From Lactuca virosa (lineage: Eukaryota; Streptophyta; Magnoliopsida; Asterales; Asteraceae): a stretch of DNA of 64,000 bases. A program made the position numbers and the translations under genes. A model generated the notes under the pieces. The model was not told the origin of the DNA, searched no databases, and worked only from the letters and a program-made list of their open reading frames with translations. Each line of letters starts with the position of its first letter. Position 1 is the stretch's first letter. The stretch is from assembly GCA_928212115.1 (NCBI GenBank), contig CAKMRJ010005634.1:120860419-120924418 (forward strand). Reading direction: 5' to 3'. This document shows, one piece after another, positions 1 through 12,110 of the stretch.

Positions 1-1604
1 TTCAAGTCCTCACTTGATACCTAGCATCCTACCCGACACTTCCATCCACTCCACTCACTGCAGGTGAGTTCATACCCCTAAATCAACCTTTTAAATGATT
101 TTAAATGCTTTTATGGGGGGGGGGGAATACAAGTTGAACTGTTATAGTTATTGTATCAATCACATGTGATTAATAACTAGAACGACTACAAGATTTGCTA
201 CTGCTTTCAAATTACCATCAAACTTTGGATTTTTCAAGTATTTCAAACCTTTTATCAAACTCTTTTAATGCCAAACTGTTTTCAACTCCTTTTAAACTTG
301 CTTTATTTTTTCAACCCATATCTATACTAATATATTTATATAAGTAAGGCTTGAAGGACTTAGGACTGATGGCCTCACCTTCTTTCCCTGTTCCTTGTTT
401 TGGTTGTGGACTTAGGGTATTCTGTTATTGTTCCGATGTCATTAAATTCTTAGTTATATATCATATAATTTTGTGGGATATAAAGTCTTCACTTCACTTC
501 AGTACCATTATGTATCAAAGGCATGCAACCAACATTACTATTTAACTATAATAGGTATAGTTAAGGATTACTACTCATTACTACTATTACAATGACACCT
601 ACCAGAGTCAGTACAGTTATGAGTCAATACATGCTAATACTATACAAAGAGAATACTAAGATCTATACAAGAGAACACTCTATACATTATACCAGAAAAC
701 ATTACAATATACAAGAGAATATACTATAATTAGAATGTGACATACTACTTCTCGATACGACACTTCACAGTTGTATCACCGTGTAACCAGAGTCTCCTGG
801 AGGGAGAGCGAGCATTGTGTGTATAGATCTATACGGGACAGACACTCCCACATCCCGACTGGTAGCTATAGTCCCAGCCGAAAGGCCAAGGGGTGACAAA
901 ATGTCACATCACTACATATGACTCGGAGGTCATCAGTTATCGATCGTCAATCAGCATGGTTACATACGAGTTCACATTCAGACCTATATTGTACATTTAA
1001 TACTACCTGGAGTCTGCATTTTCATTACATTAAGCCGGCAGTGACACTGCTGGGGTAAAGCATTATTTTCCCAATTACTTTATATGAATGAAGTCTAAAA
1101 CTATATTTTCATACTGACAGTTTTTTCACTGGGAAAACTTTACATTTAAATTTTCAAAGGATAAACATGCAACCAACCGGGTCTTGGTAGAAGACTACTT
1201 TTACTGAAAATATAGGATTTTCTAGGAGCATACTATTTTCAAACATTGATATCAACTATTATACTACATGGTTGTAACATTTTATACAAGAAATGACACT
1301 AAATACTTATGAACTCACCAGCTTTATGCTGATACTCGCTTTCAAAATAACTTGTATTCTCAGGTCATCAGTAGACAGGTACAGATGAAGCTTTTGAGAA
1401 GAGGGAGCACATACAAGACTCATATTTTATTTTGATTATACTTTTGGTGTCTTACAAACTGTACAGAACACGTTTGTATTACAATTATTATATTAATGCA
1501 ATGGATGTTGTTGCTTGTCTTTACTATTATGCATTGTTATGATACTGTACATGACGTCCTCCACCCCAGAACGTTTCCGCGGTTCTCGGTTTTAGGGTGT
1601 GACA
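1..1604 (+). mobile_element. 3' part of a family A LTR
   Basis: Ends in GTGTGACA at 1604, the LTR terminus seen again at 50769 and 57883. From position 1 it follows the family A LTR (compare 56170-57883): the CACTCACT-CAGGTGAGTTCATACCCC block, a G run at 115-125, the foldback module at 331-467, an AACTATA/TATAGTT palindrome near 545, the CCAGAGTCTCCTGGAGGGAGAG block near 788, and GTATAGATCTATAC at 821-834. The 5' half lies outside the window. No GATTGGTATCAGAG primer site follows, so this is a solo or 3' LTR rather than a 5' LTR. It is clearly diverged from the copies at 48-64 kb. Confidence 0.85.
331..467. repeat. Foldback module, copy 1 (LTR fragment)
   Basis: Loop core CCTGTTCCTTGTTTTGGTTGTGG-type at about 388-410. 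The left arm (331-372) and right arm (about 418-467) are complementary over roughly 35 positions with mismatches: ATATAA.TAAG, GAC and GGA blocks on the left pair with the reverse of the right arm. One of ten copies of the module in this window. Confidence 0.7.
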
Positions 1605-2456
1605 GATACCCTACTTATTTAACTATACCACAAATGATAGGTCCACTGCGTTTGTGTGTCTAATTCGTAAGTGAAGAGTAGGATAAAACTTAGTTCGTTT
1701 CACACACATCACACTACAATTCAAAATGAATGCCCATTTAGACTATGACTCAAATTCATCCCTTAAAATTTGTGTGATTATAGTTCTTCTCAATCATGTC
1801 ATCTACTATCTACATACAACCAGTTCTTCGATATCTCTCAAATACCTTAACTGTTCTTGATAGTTTTCTAGCGATTCAGTCATGCAAATTTCTGATACTC
1901 TCTCATGATTCTTAAGGCATCTTATACATCATAAAAAGCACAAATCATAGCATAAATTATCGATCCTATATTCAAAGTAGATGAGACTCGACTCATTTTA
2001 TCATTTTATGTTTAGAACAAAACTTTGAGATTCACTCAAGTCCTTCCTAAGATGCATATGAAAAATTCCTTTCTTGGAACTTTTTATGTTGAAAGCTTTC
2101 AACACATTGTGATTTGACCGAGTCCTATAAAATATATTAAACTATACTTTTAGATCTAAAGACTAAGTATCAATTTCGCTTCCCCTATGTGCATCATAGT
2201 GAAATAATTCTTGAGCTTTTTCTCTTTGCTACTTAGGAATATTGTCATCGACATGGAATACAAGGAATACAACGACAATCCCGATACCTTTTACATGTAC
2301 TCAACACTCATCTGGACTTATAGAAAGACAACACTTTTAGACTCTTCTCACGGAAGCACATATGCTTGCCACACGATGCTTATTGAAATCTATGAAAAGA
2401 TTTCTCAAGCCTACAAATATTATTGCCACGCCATGCTCATTTACACTGATGATTTT
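1605..2456. other. Unassigned AT-rich stretch
   Basis: Lies between the family A LTR end and the start of the Athila 5' LTR, so it is the flank into which both inserted. I see no coding similarity. An 82-codon frame at 2211-2459 runs into the LTR boundary and has no recognisable motif. It could be old transposon or intergenic DNA. Confidence 0.4.
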
Positions 2457-4996
2457 TGAGGCGGGTCCCCCAATCCATATTTTTTGGACCACAGTTTTTT
2501 CGGTAACACTCATTTTTTAGTCATGTCCTACCCTTTTATAGTAGATCTTGACTCATTATCAAATGATCATTAGGTGTTCATATTATCCGTTATCTATTAC
2601 TCCTTTTTCACATTATTGGAGAGTTACGTTTTATGGAGAATATCCTTAGACCTTCACAGAAGAAAGACAAGAAGAAAACTAAGAAAAAAATGAAGAAAAT
2701 TTGAAAAAAAAGTAATGAGACAATAAAGGAAGATTCCAGAAATGCAACAAATAAAAATTCAAAGAGAAAAGCAACAAAAACAAAGAATAAAAATGAAGAA
2801 AATGAGAAACACAAAAAGAAGAATCAACATTCAAGCATTCTCTCCTCATAAAAAAAACAAAAAATTAGAGAAATAAAAAGGCAGAAGACCAAAGACAAAA
2901 GCTCAAGGATGAATATTTAAGATGTTTTGTGTCTATTTCTTAGATTGAGTTGTAGTTTTTATTTTGGATTTTGGTGAGAAAAGGCAATGAATGTGAGATG
3001 GTAGAATGTAAAGGGTAGTACAAAGGAGAAACCCTTAAGTCGGATGTTTTCCTAGAGGCCATGCTGAAAAACCAATTTCGTTATAATACTCTTACCATGG
3101 CTAATGTAGAAATCATCGTGTATGAAGAGGCATCTTTCCTTCATGCATTATGGTCTACATTGTTGTATAGTGTCGCGAATGGGTGCATCCCTGTATTTCC
3201 TTTGTCTTTTACACTCTAATGGCTCCCACCTTCAGATGGGGTCTATTTTCCCTTCAAGCTGTTCGAGAATGTGGTCTTTTGCTCTAAAATAGGGAACATT
3301 TGGAAGATGCGTAGGCTCCATTCGAGATTTGTTTTGACCATGTTGATTGAATTTGACCAAGTTCTATGGTACCTTTATTTTTCCTTTTTAGCCTAGCTCA
3401 TCCCGAGTTCATTTTAGTCTTGTTCTTACTTGAGGACACGCAAGGTTTAAGTTTGCGGTGATTTGATACTTTTTTTATTTACTTCTTTTATGTAGTTTGT
3501 CTTATCATTTTAGCATTTTTCTATTTATTTAATTGCATATTCGATCGATTTTTATACTAGATCGTATCGAGTACTTCCTGTTTTGCATAAGTTGTTTTGT
3601 AGGTTTTTAGAGTCTTGTTGCGGTTGGGGATTAGCTTGTCGCTGGGCTTGGTGGGATTTGGAGGAGTTTTTAGGCTTTGTGGATCCATTTTGGAAGAATT
3701 TGGAATGTCATATGGAAGACTTTGTTGAAATGGGCTTACGAAGATGAGTCATGGACTCTTTAAGATATGCTTAGACTATCCATTTTGAAGCTTGAGGATG
3801 ACTGGTTAAATTTGAATCATGTAAGTTGTGACGGGGACAAATGGAATCTTCGGTAATGGGGTGGAGTATTGGAGAAAAGGAGCCAATAGTATTTCAGCAT
3901 TATTTTCGCAGGTAGGCTCTCACCCGCGCAAGTTTGCATGGCTACCCACGCAAGTTTGTGCAGCCACAAGCGCAACTACACAATTAGGGGCATTTTTTCA
4001 TTTGGCTCATCATTTACCTTGGTAGTTAGGTTTGGCAGCCATCACTTCATATTTTCCACCATTGGAGCATCTTGGAGGTGATTTTGGGGAGCTATAGCCA
4101 CATTCTTCTCATTCTTCTAGTAATTGCTAGTTTCTTGATGCTAAAGCACTTTTGTGATTATTGTCTTGTTGCCAGGAGTGGCTAATTTCTTTATTTTGGT
4201 TGAATTAGGATAAAACCCTTGGATATTTGTGGATTTTGAAGGATACATGTTTGATTGTCATTTATTTCATGTTTTTGATCCTTAGTTTATAATTCTTATG
4301 TTTGTTTAATACATTGATCATGAGCTTGGATTTTGAATGAGAAAGTGTTGGTTTATTTTTTTTTTTGATTTAGTAATGAATCATTAAATTTTCTTAGAAT
4401 AAGGGCTTTATGATGGTAGAAATCATCTCTACCTAATGGATCATGACTCCTTTATGGATGTGTAAGCATTGACATCCTCCAAGAATTGGCAATTCCTCCA
4501 TTATTAAGGCTAATAAATTTTATTGGGTTTAATTGCTTAAATTTAATCCATGATTTTGATTAAGAACGTGTGTTGTGGGCTTCCTAACCTCCATACTTCC
4601 TTTGAAGAATTTTGGCATATCATTCGTCATGATTGCTATAACCAATTTGGGATGAATGATATGTTTACATATTGAATCCCAATGATAGACAAACAAATGT
4701 CCATTGTGTTGAATTGCATTGGTAAACCAATCCTCTCTAATAATTGAGCATCTCACCATCTTTTGTAAATTCAAGCTTTTTAGTTATTCTAGTCTTTTAG
4801 TTTTCAGACCATTTACAAACACCTCCCACTTTAATGTAATTTTATTTAGTTAGTTTTATATAACTTGTTCAATTGGATTGCATTGGTGATTGAACACAAG
4901 CATTTCCCCGTGGATCGATCCCCATTTTACTACTATATTACGTTTTATTTGGATGAAAAAGGGTGTAATTTGCTTGGTGGACTTGATATCCCACCA
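2457..4996 (+). repeat. Element D (Athila-like) 5' LTR
   Basis: Starts TGAGGCGGGTCCCC, matched by the second copy at 14599, and ends ...CCCACCA just before the primer-binding site at 5002. About 2.5 kb, long as in Athila LTRs. The first 1.2 kb aligns to 14599-15820 with many substitutions and indels, so the element is old. Contains a purine-rich A/G tract (about 2640-2930) also present in the other LTR, and GC-rich words of the type CGCGCAAGTTTG at 3918-3975. Reading frames inside (e.g. minus 2608-2814, minus 4529-4774) are low-complexity or random. Confidence 0.8.
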
Positions 4997-5001
4997 AGTT
5001 T

Positions 5002-5019
5002 TGGCGCCGTTTCAAGGGA
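5002..5019 (+). promoter_or_regulatory. Primer-binding site, tRNA-Asp type (element D)
   Basis: TGGCGCCGTTTCAAGGG, preceded by the AGTTT spacer. The first ten bases fit the TGGCGCCGTT site typical of Athila elements; the rest has drifted. It fixes the end of the 5' LTR and the start of the interior. Confidence 0.8.
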
Positions 5020-5046
5020 AATTTATTTATTGTTATTTGATTGTTT

Positions 5047-5613
5047 ATGCCTAGGTCTACAAGAATCGGTGAACTACTCTATAATCCTTAGATTGAAAAA
5101 CAAGAAAAAAGGTTGAAATAGTTAGCCAAGCAAGCAAAAAAACAACAAATCGTTCAAGTTTCTTCTTCTTCTCCACTAGTCAAAATAGAAGATCAAGTTC
5201 ATACTTCAAGTTATACCAACACCGAGCCGAGTTCTACAATTTTTGATCATATATTTGGAGACATTCCATTTGAAAACTACATAACCATGAATCACACTCC
5301 ACCTCACAATCTTAATCTAGAACCCAAACACTCAAGATAAAAATACCCCACCCTAACAACCAAGAAAACAACAACATCAAGAACCTCTCATAGATATGCC
5401 ACCTTGGAATCAACCCCCTCCTTACCCAAATCAACCCAATTATCAACAACCACAACCACAAAACCAAAGCCTCCATAAAAAAAACCAACCTCAAAACAAA
5501 TTTCATCAAGTTCAACGACATCAAGTCCAACAACACCAACAACAACACATTTAACAACAAACTCCAATGTACCAATATCCTATGTCGCAACAACAACAAC
5601 CCCTCTGCAACTA
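5047..5613 (+). pseudogene. gag: Athila gag, N-terminal part
   Basis: The ATG at 5047 opens a frame reading MPRSTRIGELLYNP, then a stop where the frame should continue into a basic EKQEKRLK-like segment. A second stop and a frame change near 5337 follow. The 3' part (5390-5600) encodes a Pro/Gln/Asn-rich stretch (PPWNQPPPYPNQPNYQQ), typical of the start of Athila gag. The frame is then cut by solo LTR J at 5619 and resumes with the same P/N/Q-rich style at 7884. Role in the family: capsid precursor of virus-like particles. Non-functional. Confidence 0.7.
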
Positions 5614-5618
5614 ATATC

Positions 5619-7878
5619 TATGACATCCCCAATTTCACGACCAGAAAAGATCGATTTGTTTATGATTTATTTAAAATCAGAGTCTCCTTTTTCAGAATAA
5701 TATTGAAGAATTTGTTCCCAAAATATGATAAAGATATTATCAAAGCATTTCTGAAGAAATGTAATTTAATTATATTAAAACGTTGGGATGTCATCATCAA
5801 TACAATACATAATCATAAACGGAAATAGTACAGGCCTTACAAACATCTATTATTCTAGTGGCCTATAATCCATAAATCTATCATCTGTTCATCACACCTA
5901 TGCTTACAAGAAACTGAGTTGGTCAGACTATGGGCCTGGTGAGCCCATAGGGGTTTCACCCACAATAATTAAATTCTTTATTTTCATCAAATCATTCAAC
6001 CCGATAACCTGTTCCCGTTATTGTCACTTTCTATCTCTAAAGTGTCTAATTCAAGGGACCTATCTTTAGGATTATCTTCGGGATAGAAAATAATGCTTAG
6101 GGATTCCTTAGCAATATATGTAAGTAAGGCAAACCATGGGGGATGGAGTACACCTGGTGAACTCTTAGTTCAAACACCTACAGGTTGCGAGCCTGCCAAC
6201 GTTACATTGGACTGTCTAAAATAGTCCGTGGTCGTCATCTAGACTCCGCCAGATGAATGGATCATCTTAAAGTTAAGGCATCTCATAATCTATTTCATCT
6301 TTCATCTCTCATCATCTATATCATTTTTCATCTACCCACCTCTACCCAATATATTTTTTTAGGTATAAAATATATATAGAGTTTAAATCAAGTAAAACAT
6401 GTATAAATCGTTCATCTAGCATAGATATCAGGAACACAAATAATAGGCACATACATCATGTAATTTATCTTAAATACTTCATATCTATGTGTAAGATGAA
6501 AGTAACTATGCACTCACTTGTTAAAGTGATGTCTCGAAACTTGGACAGCGCTTCGCTTCTACCAACTGTCTTTTCCTTTAACGTAACCTAGTATCATTAT
6601 CACTAAATCTTAGTTTAATATTTCTTGTGACTAGTTATTAGTCTTGATTCATCATTAATTCAAAGTCTACTAATATATAGCTAAGAAGGGACAACCAGGT
6701 AAGATCATCTCGAAGGTAGGGTCCATTTGGTATACAAAGTATACTATTTGGAAAACCCACTTTAAACACCTCACTAAATCTAGACTTGTCACCATCCTCG
6801 TAAGTAGATCAATTAGTATAACGACTTGGAATAACTGATAAATCTTGTTTATAGGTTCATAATCACGATAACAAATTTAAACATAAGTTATGCTTAAAGC
6901 ACGGTAAACATAACTCAATTATAGGTTTAGCAAAAAATTGGACTTTGCATGGGTAGAACTTCTAAGCCGAATGCTCTATTTCTCAGGGCTTTCTGATGCT
7001 CCGGAGCTTCAATACTAACCCTTAGGAACTACTAGAACAAGGCCTAGGGACCTTGGGGGGTTTGGGAGAGATTGGATAGAGGAGGTGTGAAGAAATGGGT
7101 GAAAATTAATGGGGCTTGGTGTCGGCATCTGGTGGCAAGCCGTGGGGAGGAAGGGGGTGCAGCAGATCGCGACATGTGTCACACTCTTGTATCCGAAAAT
7201 TAATTATCTTGGAAAATTCATAGTTTTCGCATACCAACTCCGTTTTTGACGCTCTTTATATCCACACATAGCTATCGACGAGATCTAGAACTTTTCTTTA
7301 GACCCCGTCGGCTAATTTTGAAATTATTTTTAAAGTTATATTTTAACAGGCTTAGACAAATAAAGTCTGTTAATAATTCATAACTTTGTCATCCGATGTC
7401 CATTTCGACTGTCTTTCTATTGTTGAAATCCAACTAATAAGATCTTCAACTCATATTTATATTTTTTTGGCTAAAATTCGACCGATCTAAAATTCGATTT
7501 CTAAGTTGTATACTACTACGTTGAAACTTCAAAGAATCATAACTTCCTCTACTGAAGTCAGATTTGGACGTTCCCTATATGCACGCTCTCGGGTTAATGA
7601 ATACTATGAATTTCATTTAGATCACTAAGGCCAAAAAGTAATTTATCAAAAATTCACTTTTTACAATACGTAGAGTCTTGTCGATTTAATCGTGAAACTT
7701 TGAAGAAGCATAACTTTTTCATATGAAATCGGATTTCAGCATTCTTTATATGTACGGAATCCTTCTTACATATAATATAACTTTTGTTAATGTTATTTTT
7801 CCTAAATATTTTCTATAAAAAATTCATTTTAACGTTTATTATCTCTAAATTGACTAGCCCGAATCTGCGGGTGTTACA
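5619..7878 (-). mobile_element. Solo LTR J (minus strand) with ATATC target duplication
   Basis: On the plus strand it begins TATGACATCCCC (normally TGTGACATCCCC) and ends GGTGTTACA; on the minus strand it starts TGTAACACCCGCAG. Flanked by ATATC at 5614-5618 and 7879-7883, a clean 5-bp duplication. There is one LTR only, with no interior, primer site or second LTR, so it is a recombination-derived solo LTR. Its first kilobase aligns with LTR F (15821-15926 and 21502-22370), so J and F belong to one family. It splits the gag of element D. Confidence 0.88.
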
Positions 7879-7883
7879 ATATC

Positions 7884-9690
7884 CTAACTATCAACCATAA
7901 CCACCACAAATGTTCAATCACCAACAATGTGCATACCCACCTTACCAAAACCCTCCCAATTATATGAGACAAAACTCCAATCCACCCAATCCCCCTCAAG
8001 AGTGGACACTTTGAAGAATTATGGAGACGGATGTTACTCATACACCTCTTGGTATCGTTTATCCTGTACATTGTCGAGGGATTGAATTAAAGTCAAGTTT
8101 CCTATATTAAATCACCAAGTTCCTTGGTTTGGATAGAGAAGATCCTAAAAGGAACTTGATGTATTTTCACATGATATGTGTTAGTATTTTGCTCGAACAT
8201 GTGACATTGGATGATTTTGAAGTTAACCGCCTTCACACTTACCTTGGAAGATAAGCTAGAGAGTGGTTATTCAACATACCACCAGGATCTATTCAAACAT
8301 GGGAGGAGTTACTCAAAGCCTTTAATAGCAAGATCTATCCCACCTCTCGAATATCAAATCAAATGAGTGACATTTTGGGGATTTGTCAAGCAAAGATTGA
8401 GACTTTTCATGATTTTTGGGAGCGATTCAACAATTTGTGTGCAAGTTGTCCTTTACGAAACATAACCAAACAACTACTTCTTCAAAAAATTTATGAGGAA
8501 TGAATGAAAAGGACTGGAGGATGATTGATACTTTAAGCAGTGGTGACATATTCAAGAAGACACCTCAAGAAATAAGATCACTTTTTGGTACGATTTCTTA
8601 AAATTAAAAAAAACTTCGGGCCTCGAAATGACATGAAGATAAATTCTCTACAAGTTGTTGGTGAAGTTAGCAACATCCAATATTTGGAATCAAAACTCTT
8701 GGATTTGACTAATGTGTTGAGTCAAATAGTGGTGGGTAGTGGTCACAATTGATGGTTTTTGGTCTTTGTGAAATGACGGGACATTATACGGATAAGTGTC
8801 CCACACTTGGAATTGAACCGTAAGATGTTAATGCAATGGGTGGATATCGAGGTCAACTAAGACCCATAAGATTTTAAAACACAAACTATTCAAATTGGAG
8901 GAATAACCCAAACAACCAATTCCCACCAAACCCAAACCCACCACTTGATGATCCCCCAATATCCACAACATTCATAAAAAAACCTCCATATCCACAACAT
9001 ACCCTACCACCATTTCCAAAATAACGAACACCTCATCTTCCTCCACAATATCAACAACCTCAACAACAAGCCCAATCAAGTGGTAATCATCAATTGAGTC
9101 TTCAAGAAATCGTTACTTCACTTGCTCAAATCCAAACATAATTTCAACAAAAAACAAAGAACATCTTCTCTAATATTCAAGCTCAAATTGGAGACTTAGG
9201 TACCGCTCTCCACAGAATGGAACAATGGGGTAAACTTCCATCTCAACTAAAGAATCCGAATGTGAGTTCCATAACCTTGAAAATTGGGAAAACTCTTGGA
9301 GAAAGCAACCCTAAAAGAACCTCAAGAGATGAAGAAGATAAGGTTATTGTTGTTGAACCTTCAAAGGTGGTAGTTCCTCCATAGGAACTGGTTGTGCCAA
9401 ACATCGATCAAAATGAATCATCCAACAAGCCTATCAAGCCGTTGGTTATACCACCACCATTATCCTCTTGGTTATTCGTCTCAAAGAAAAATGAGGAAGA
9501 GAATGAATTTCTTGAAACTTTCGGCAAGGTCCGAATCAACATTACACTATTGGATGCTATTAAGAAAATTCCAAGGTATGCCAAATTTCTCAAGGATTTG
9601 TGCACCAACAAGAGGAAATTCAAGGAAAACAAAAAGATCCAAATCAATGCATGCGTGTTCGCGGTTATCCAAAAGAAGTTACCTCCCAAA
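7884..9690 (+). pseudogene. gag: Athila gag, central and C-terminal part
   Basis: Resumes gag after solo LTR J. Around 8090-8480 the translation carries the retrotransposon-gag core: FLGLDREDP, then REWLFNIPPGSIQTWEELLKAF and the FHDFWERFNNLCASCP block. Near 8765-8810 a degenerate zinc-knuckle region reads GHYTDKCPTLGIEP and is followed by a P/N-rich stretch. At 9394-9690 a 99-codon open segment (PRYAKFLKDLCTNKRKF) matches the gag-protease junction of Athila. Several in-frame stops and at least one frameshift (near 8500-8600) make it non-functional. The assignment rests on motif recognition, not a search. Confidence 0.75.
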
Positions 9691-10097
9691 TAAAAGGATC
9701 TGGGAATGTTTTCTCTCCCTTGCACTATTGGTGATTTTCATGTTGAAAGTGCAATGTTAGATCTTGGAGCTTCAATCAATGTGATGCCATATTAGGTCTT
9801 TCAATCTCTCAATGTTGGACCTTTGGAAGAAACCGGACTAATCATCCAGTTACCAGACAAGTCAAGTGTGTTTCTAGGTGAAGTGTCGGAGGATGTTCAA
9901 GTACAAGTTAATCAACTTGACTTCCCCTTGGATTTCTATGTTATTGATCTTGAAGAGAAGACTCCTTCCAAATCATCTGTGATCCTCCTTGGAATAACTT
10001 TCATGAATACCACTCACATGATAATTGATGTCCATAACATGAAAATCATCATGGAGTTTGATGGAGAAACCATTCACTTCAACATCTTGAACCAATG
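9691..10097 (+). pseudogene. Athila aspartic protease
   Basis: Directly after gag in the same frame: a short block ending MLDLGASINVMPY carries the DLGAS active-site motif of Athila proteases. A stop follows at 9793-9795, then 91 open codons from 9823 with the typical VQVNQLDFPLDFYVID and ILLGITFM segments (normally LLGRPFL) and the MEFDGE end. The enzyme would cleave the Gag-Pol polyprotein. The early stops make it a pseudogene even though the aspartate is kept. Confidence 0.8.
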
Positions 10098-10600
10098 AGA
10101 TACCCTAGAAATACTTCTCCATTGTATCGGGTTGATGTGATTGAGCCAATAACCCAAGAAATGTTTGATTTATCTCATGGAGATATTTTGAAGATGGTAC
10201 TCAACATGAGTCTTGATTGTGAGAGTTTGAAGGAAAAGTTGGACATGTACACACTAGAATCCGAAGTTGAAGAGATTGTGAAGACTTTGGATGTCAACAA
10301 GTCAACTAAAAAAAGATGTCTCTCAAATTACCTTGTCTCATTCTCTAGACAAGATGCTCCCTTCCGTTATCCGCCCATATATACTTGAATATAAAGTCTT
10401 ACCAAGCCACTTTAAGTATACTTACCTAGGTAAGGACGAGACTCTTTTGGTGATCATCTCCTCTCAATTGAATGATTTTGAAGAATAATAATTGATTAAA
10501 GTTTTGAAATGTCACAAAGAGGCCATAAGGTAGACAATATCATATATCAAGGGGATAAGTCCTAATGTATGCACTCACAAGATCCTCATGGAAGATGATT
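10098..10600 (+). pseudogene. Athila protease-RT linker
   Basis: Recognisable as the spacer between protease and reverse transcriptase: VDVIEPITQEMFDLS, then (frame change near 10290-10390) VLPSHFKYTYLGKDETLLVIIS, then ISPNVCTHKILMED, which in the family leads into the RT. Stops at about 10488 and beyond and a frame shift interrupt it. No separate function is expected; it is part of the pol polyprotein. Confidence 0.7.
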
Positions 10601-11640
10601 GCAACCCTATGAGGGAAGCTCAAAGAAGATTAAATCCTCCAATGATGGAAGTTGCCAATAAGGATATAATCAAGCTCCTTGATGCATATATGATTTACCT
10701 CATTTCCGAATCTAAATGGGTTAGTTCGGTTCAATTGGTTCCCATGAAAATAGGAATCACATTTTCTGAAAATAACAAAGGAGTAATGGTACCCACTCGA
10801 GTTCAAAATGGACGGAGGGTGTGCATTGATTATCGAAGTTATCAAGAAGGAGATAATCAAGCTCCTTGATGTAGATATGATTCACTCCATTTCTGAATCC
10901 AAATGGATTAGTCCAGTTCAACTGCTTCCCAAGAAAACAAGAATCACGGTTGTTGAAAATAACAAAGGAGTAATGGTATCCACTCGAGTTGAAAACGGGT
11001 GGAGGGTGTGCATTGATTATCAAAATTTGAATGAAAGCACAAGAAAATATCATTTTCCCCTTACTTTCATTGACCAAATGTTAGAGTAGTTGGCGGGAAA
11101 ATCGCATTATTGTTGCCTTTGACGGATATTTGGGATTTCATAAAATACCCATTGCTCATGAAGATCAAGACAAGACAACTTTTACGTGACCATTTGACAC
11201 GTTTGCCTGTAAGAGGCTGTTATTCGGATTAGGCAAAGCAACCGCCATATTCCAAAGATGCATGGTGTGCATCTTCTCCTAGTATGTTGAGAATATAATT
11301 GAAGTGTTCATGGATTACTTCACCTTATATGAAAATTCATTTTATAAATGCATGGACAACCTCAAGAAGATTTTGAAAAGGTGCATTGAGTATAAATTGG
11401 TGTTGAGCTTTGAGAAGTGTCACTTCATGGTTAATCAAGGCATAATCTTGGGATACTTCGTCTCCAAGAAGGGAACTAAGTTGATAAAACCAAAATTGAT
11501 GTCATACAAACCGTTCCTTACCCAACATGTGTTAGAGAAATAAGATCTTTCTTGGGACATATGGGATTCTATAGGCGGCTTATCAAAGATTTTTCGAAAA
11601 TCACAAGACCAATGTGCCCCTTCTCCGAAAAATGTTAACT
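10588..11640 (+). pseudogene. pol: Athila reverse transcriptase, with internal duplication
   Basis: Starts with REAQRRLNPPMMEV and the KLLDA..IY.ISESKWVS block of Athila RT, then the VCIDYR motif. This segment is present twice (see the duplication entry), the second copy continuing into FPLTFIDQMLE. After stops at 11088-11300 the frame from 11304 gives FMDYFTLYENSF, then LVLSFEKCHFMVNQGIILG. The catalytic box FMDDF reads FMDYF, so one of the two metal-binding aspartates is lost. The end (about 11560-11660) still shows the HMGFYRR-like segment in another frame. Inactive on several counts. Confidence 0.8.
10651..11024 (+). repeat. 187-bp tandem duplication inside RT
   Basis: The segment GTTGCCAATAAGGATATAAT... 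at 10651-10837 is repeated at 10838-11024 (for example CAAGCTCCTTGATG at 10671 and 10858). Both copies encode IIKLLD..MI..ISESKW followed by VCIDY. The unit is not a multiple of three, so it shifts the frame. The copies differ at many positions, so the duplication is old. Confidence 0.85.
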
Positions 11641-11659
11641 TTGACTTCAATGTCACAAG

Positions 11660-12110
11660 TCAAGAAGATTTTGAAAAACTCAAAAACCTACTCACACCCG
11701 CTCCCATAATTCAACGTCTAAATTGGTATCTTCCTTTTGAAATTATGTGTGATGCAAGCAATTTCGCCATCAGAGTTGTTTTAGGTCAAAAAGAGGTAAG
11801 GGCATCACATGTTATCTACTATGCCTCCAAAAGCATGGATAATTCTCAAGGCAATTACGATAAAACCAAGAAAGAACTTCTAACCATTGTCTCCGCCTTG
11901 ATAAAAGTTTGACAATACCTTCTCGGGATAAAAGTGATTGTCTACTTAGATCATGTTGCCTCAAAGTATCTCATGACTAAGAAAGATGTGAAGCCGTGGT
12001 TGATTCGGTGGATTCATTTTTAAAAGAGTTCGATCTCGAGATAAAGGAAATTTTTTTTGTCCAAAACCTAGTTGCGGACCACTTAAGTCGTTTTCATCTT
12101 GGAGGGTCCT
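11660..12110 (+). pseudogene. Athila RNase H domain
   Basis: FEIMCDASNFAIRVVLGQKE (about 11735-11795) contains the first catalytic aspartate in CDAS. It is followed by HVIYYASKSMD..Q.NYDKTKKELL and LGIKVIVYLDHVASKYL, the typical order of the domain. Stops interrupt it near 11912 and 11990. The frame changes before the end, where VADHLSRF appears in the next frame at about 12070. Confidence 0.75.

Noticed and set aside
331..467. Hammerhead ribozyme (retrozyme) as explanation of the foldback module
   Set aside because: GGACTGAT in the left arm recalls CTGATGA, but I find no matching GAAA and cleavage-site arrangement in the copies I inspected.
2608..2814. Minus-strand frame rich in Phe and Leu, like a membrane protein
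   Set aside because: It comes from the purine-rich tract of the Athila LTR; the homologous tract at 14780-15060 has no such frame.
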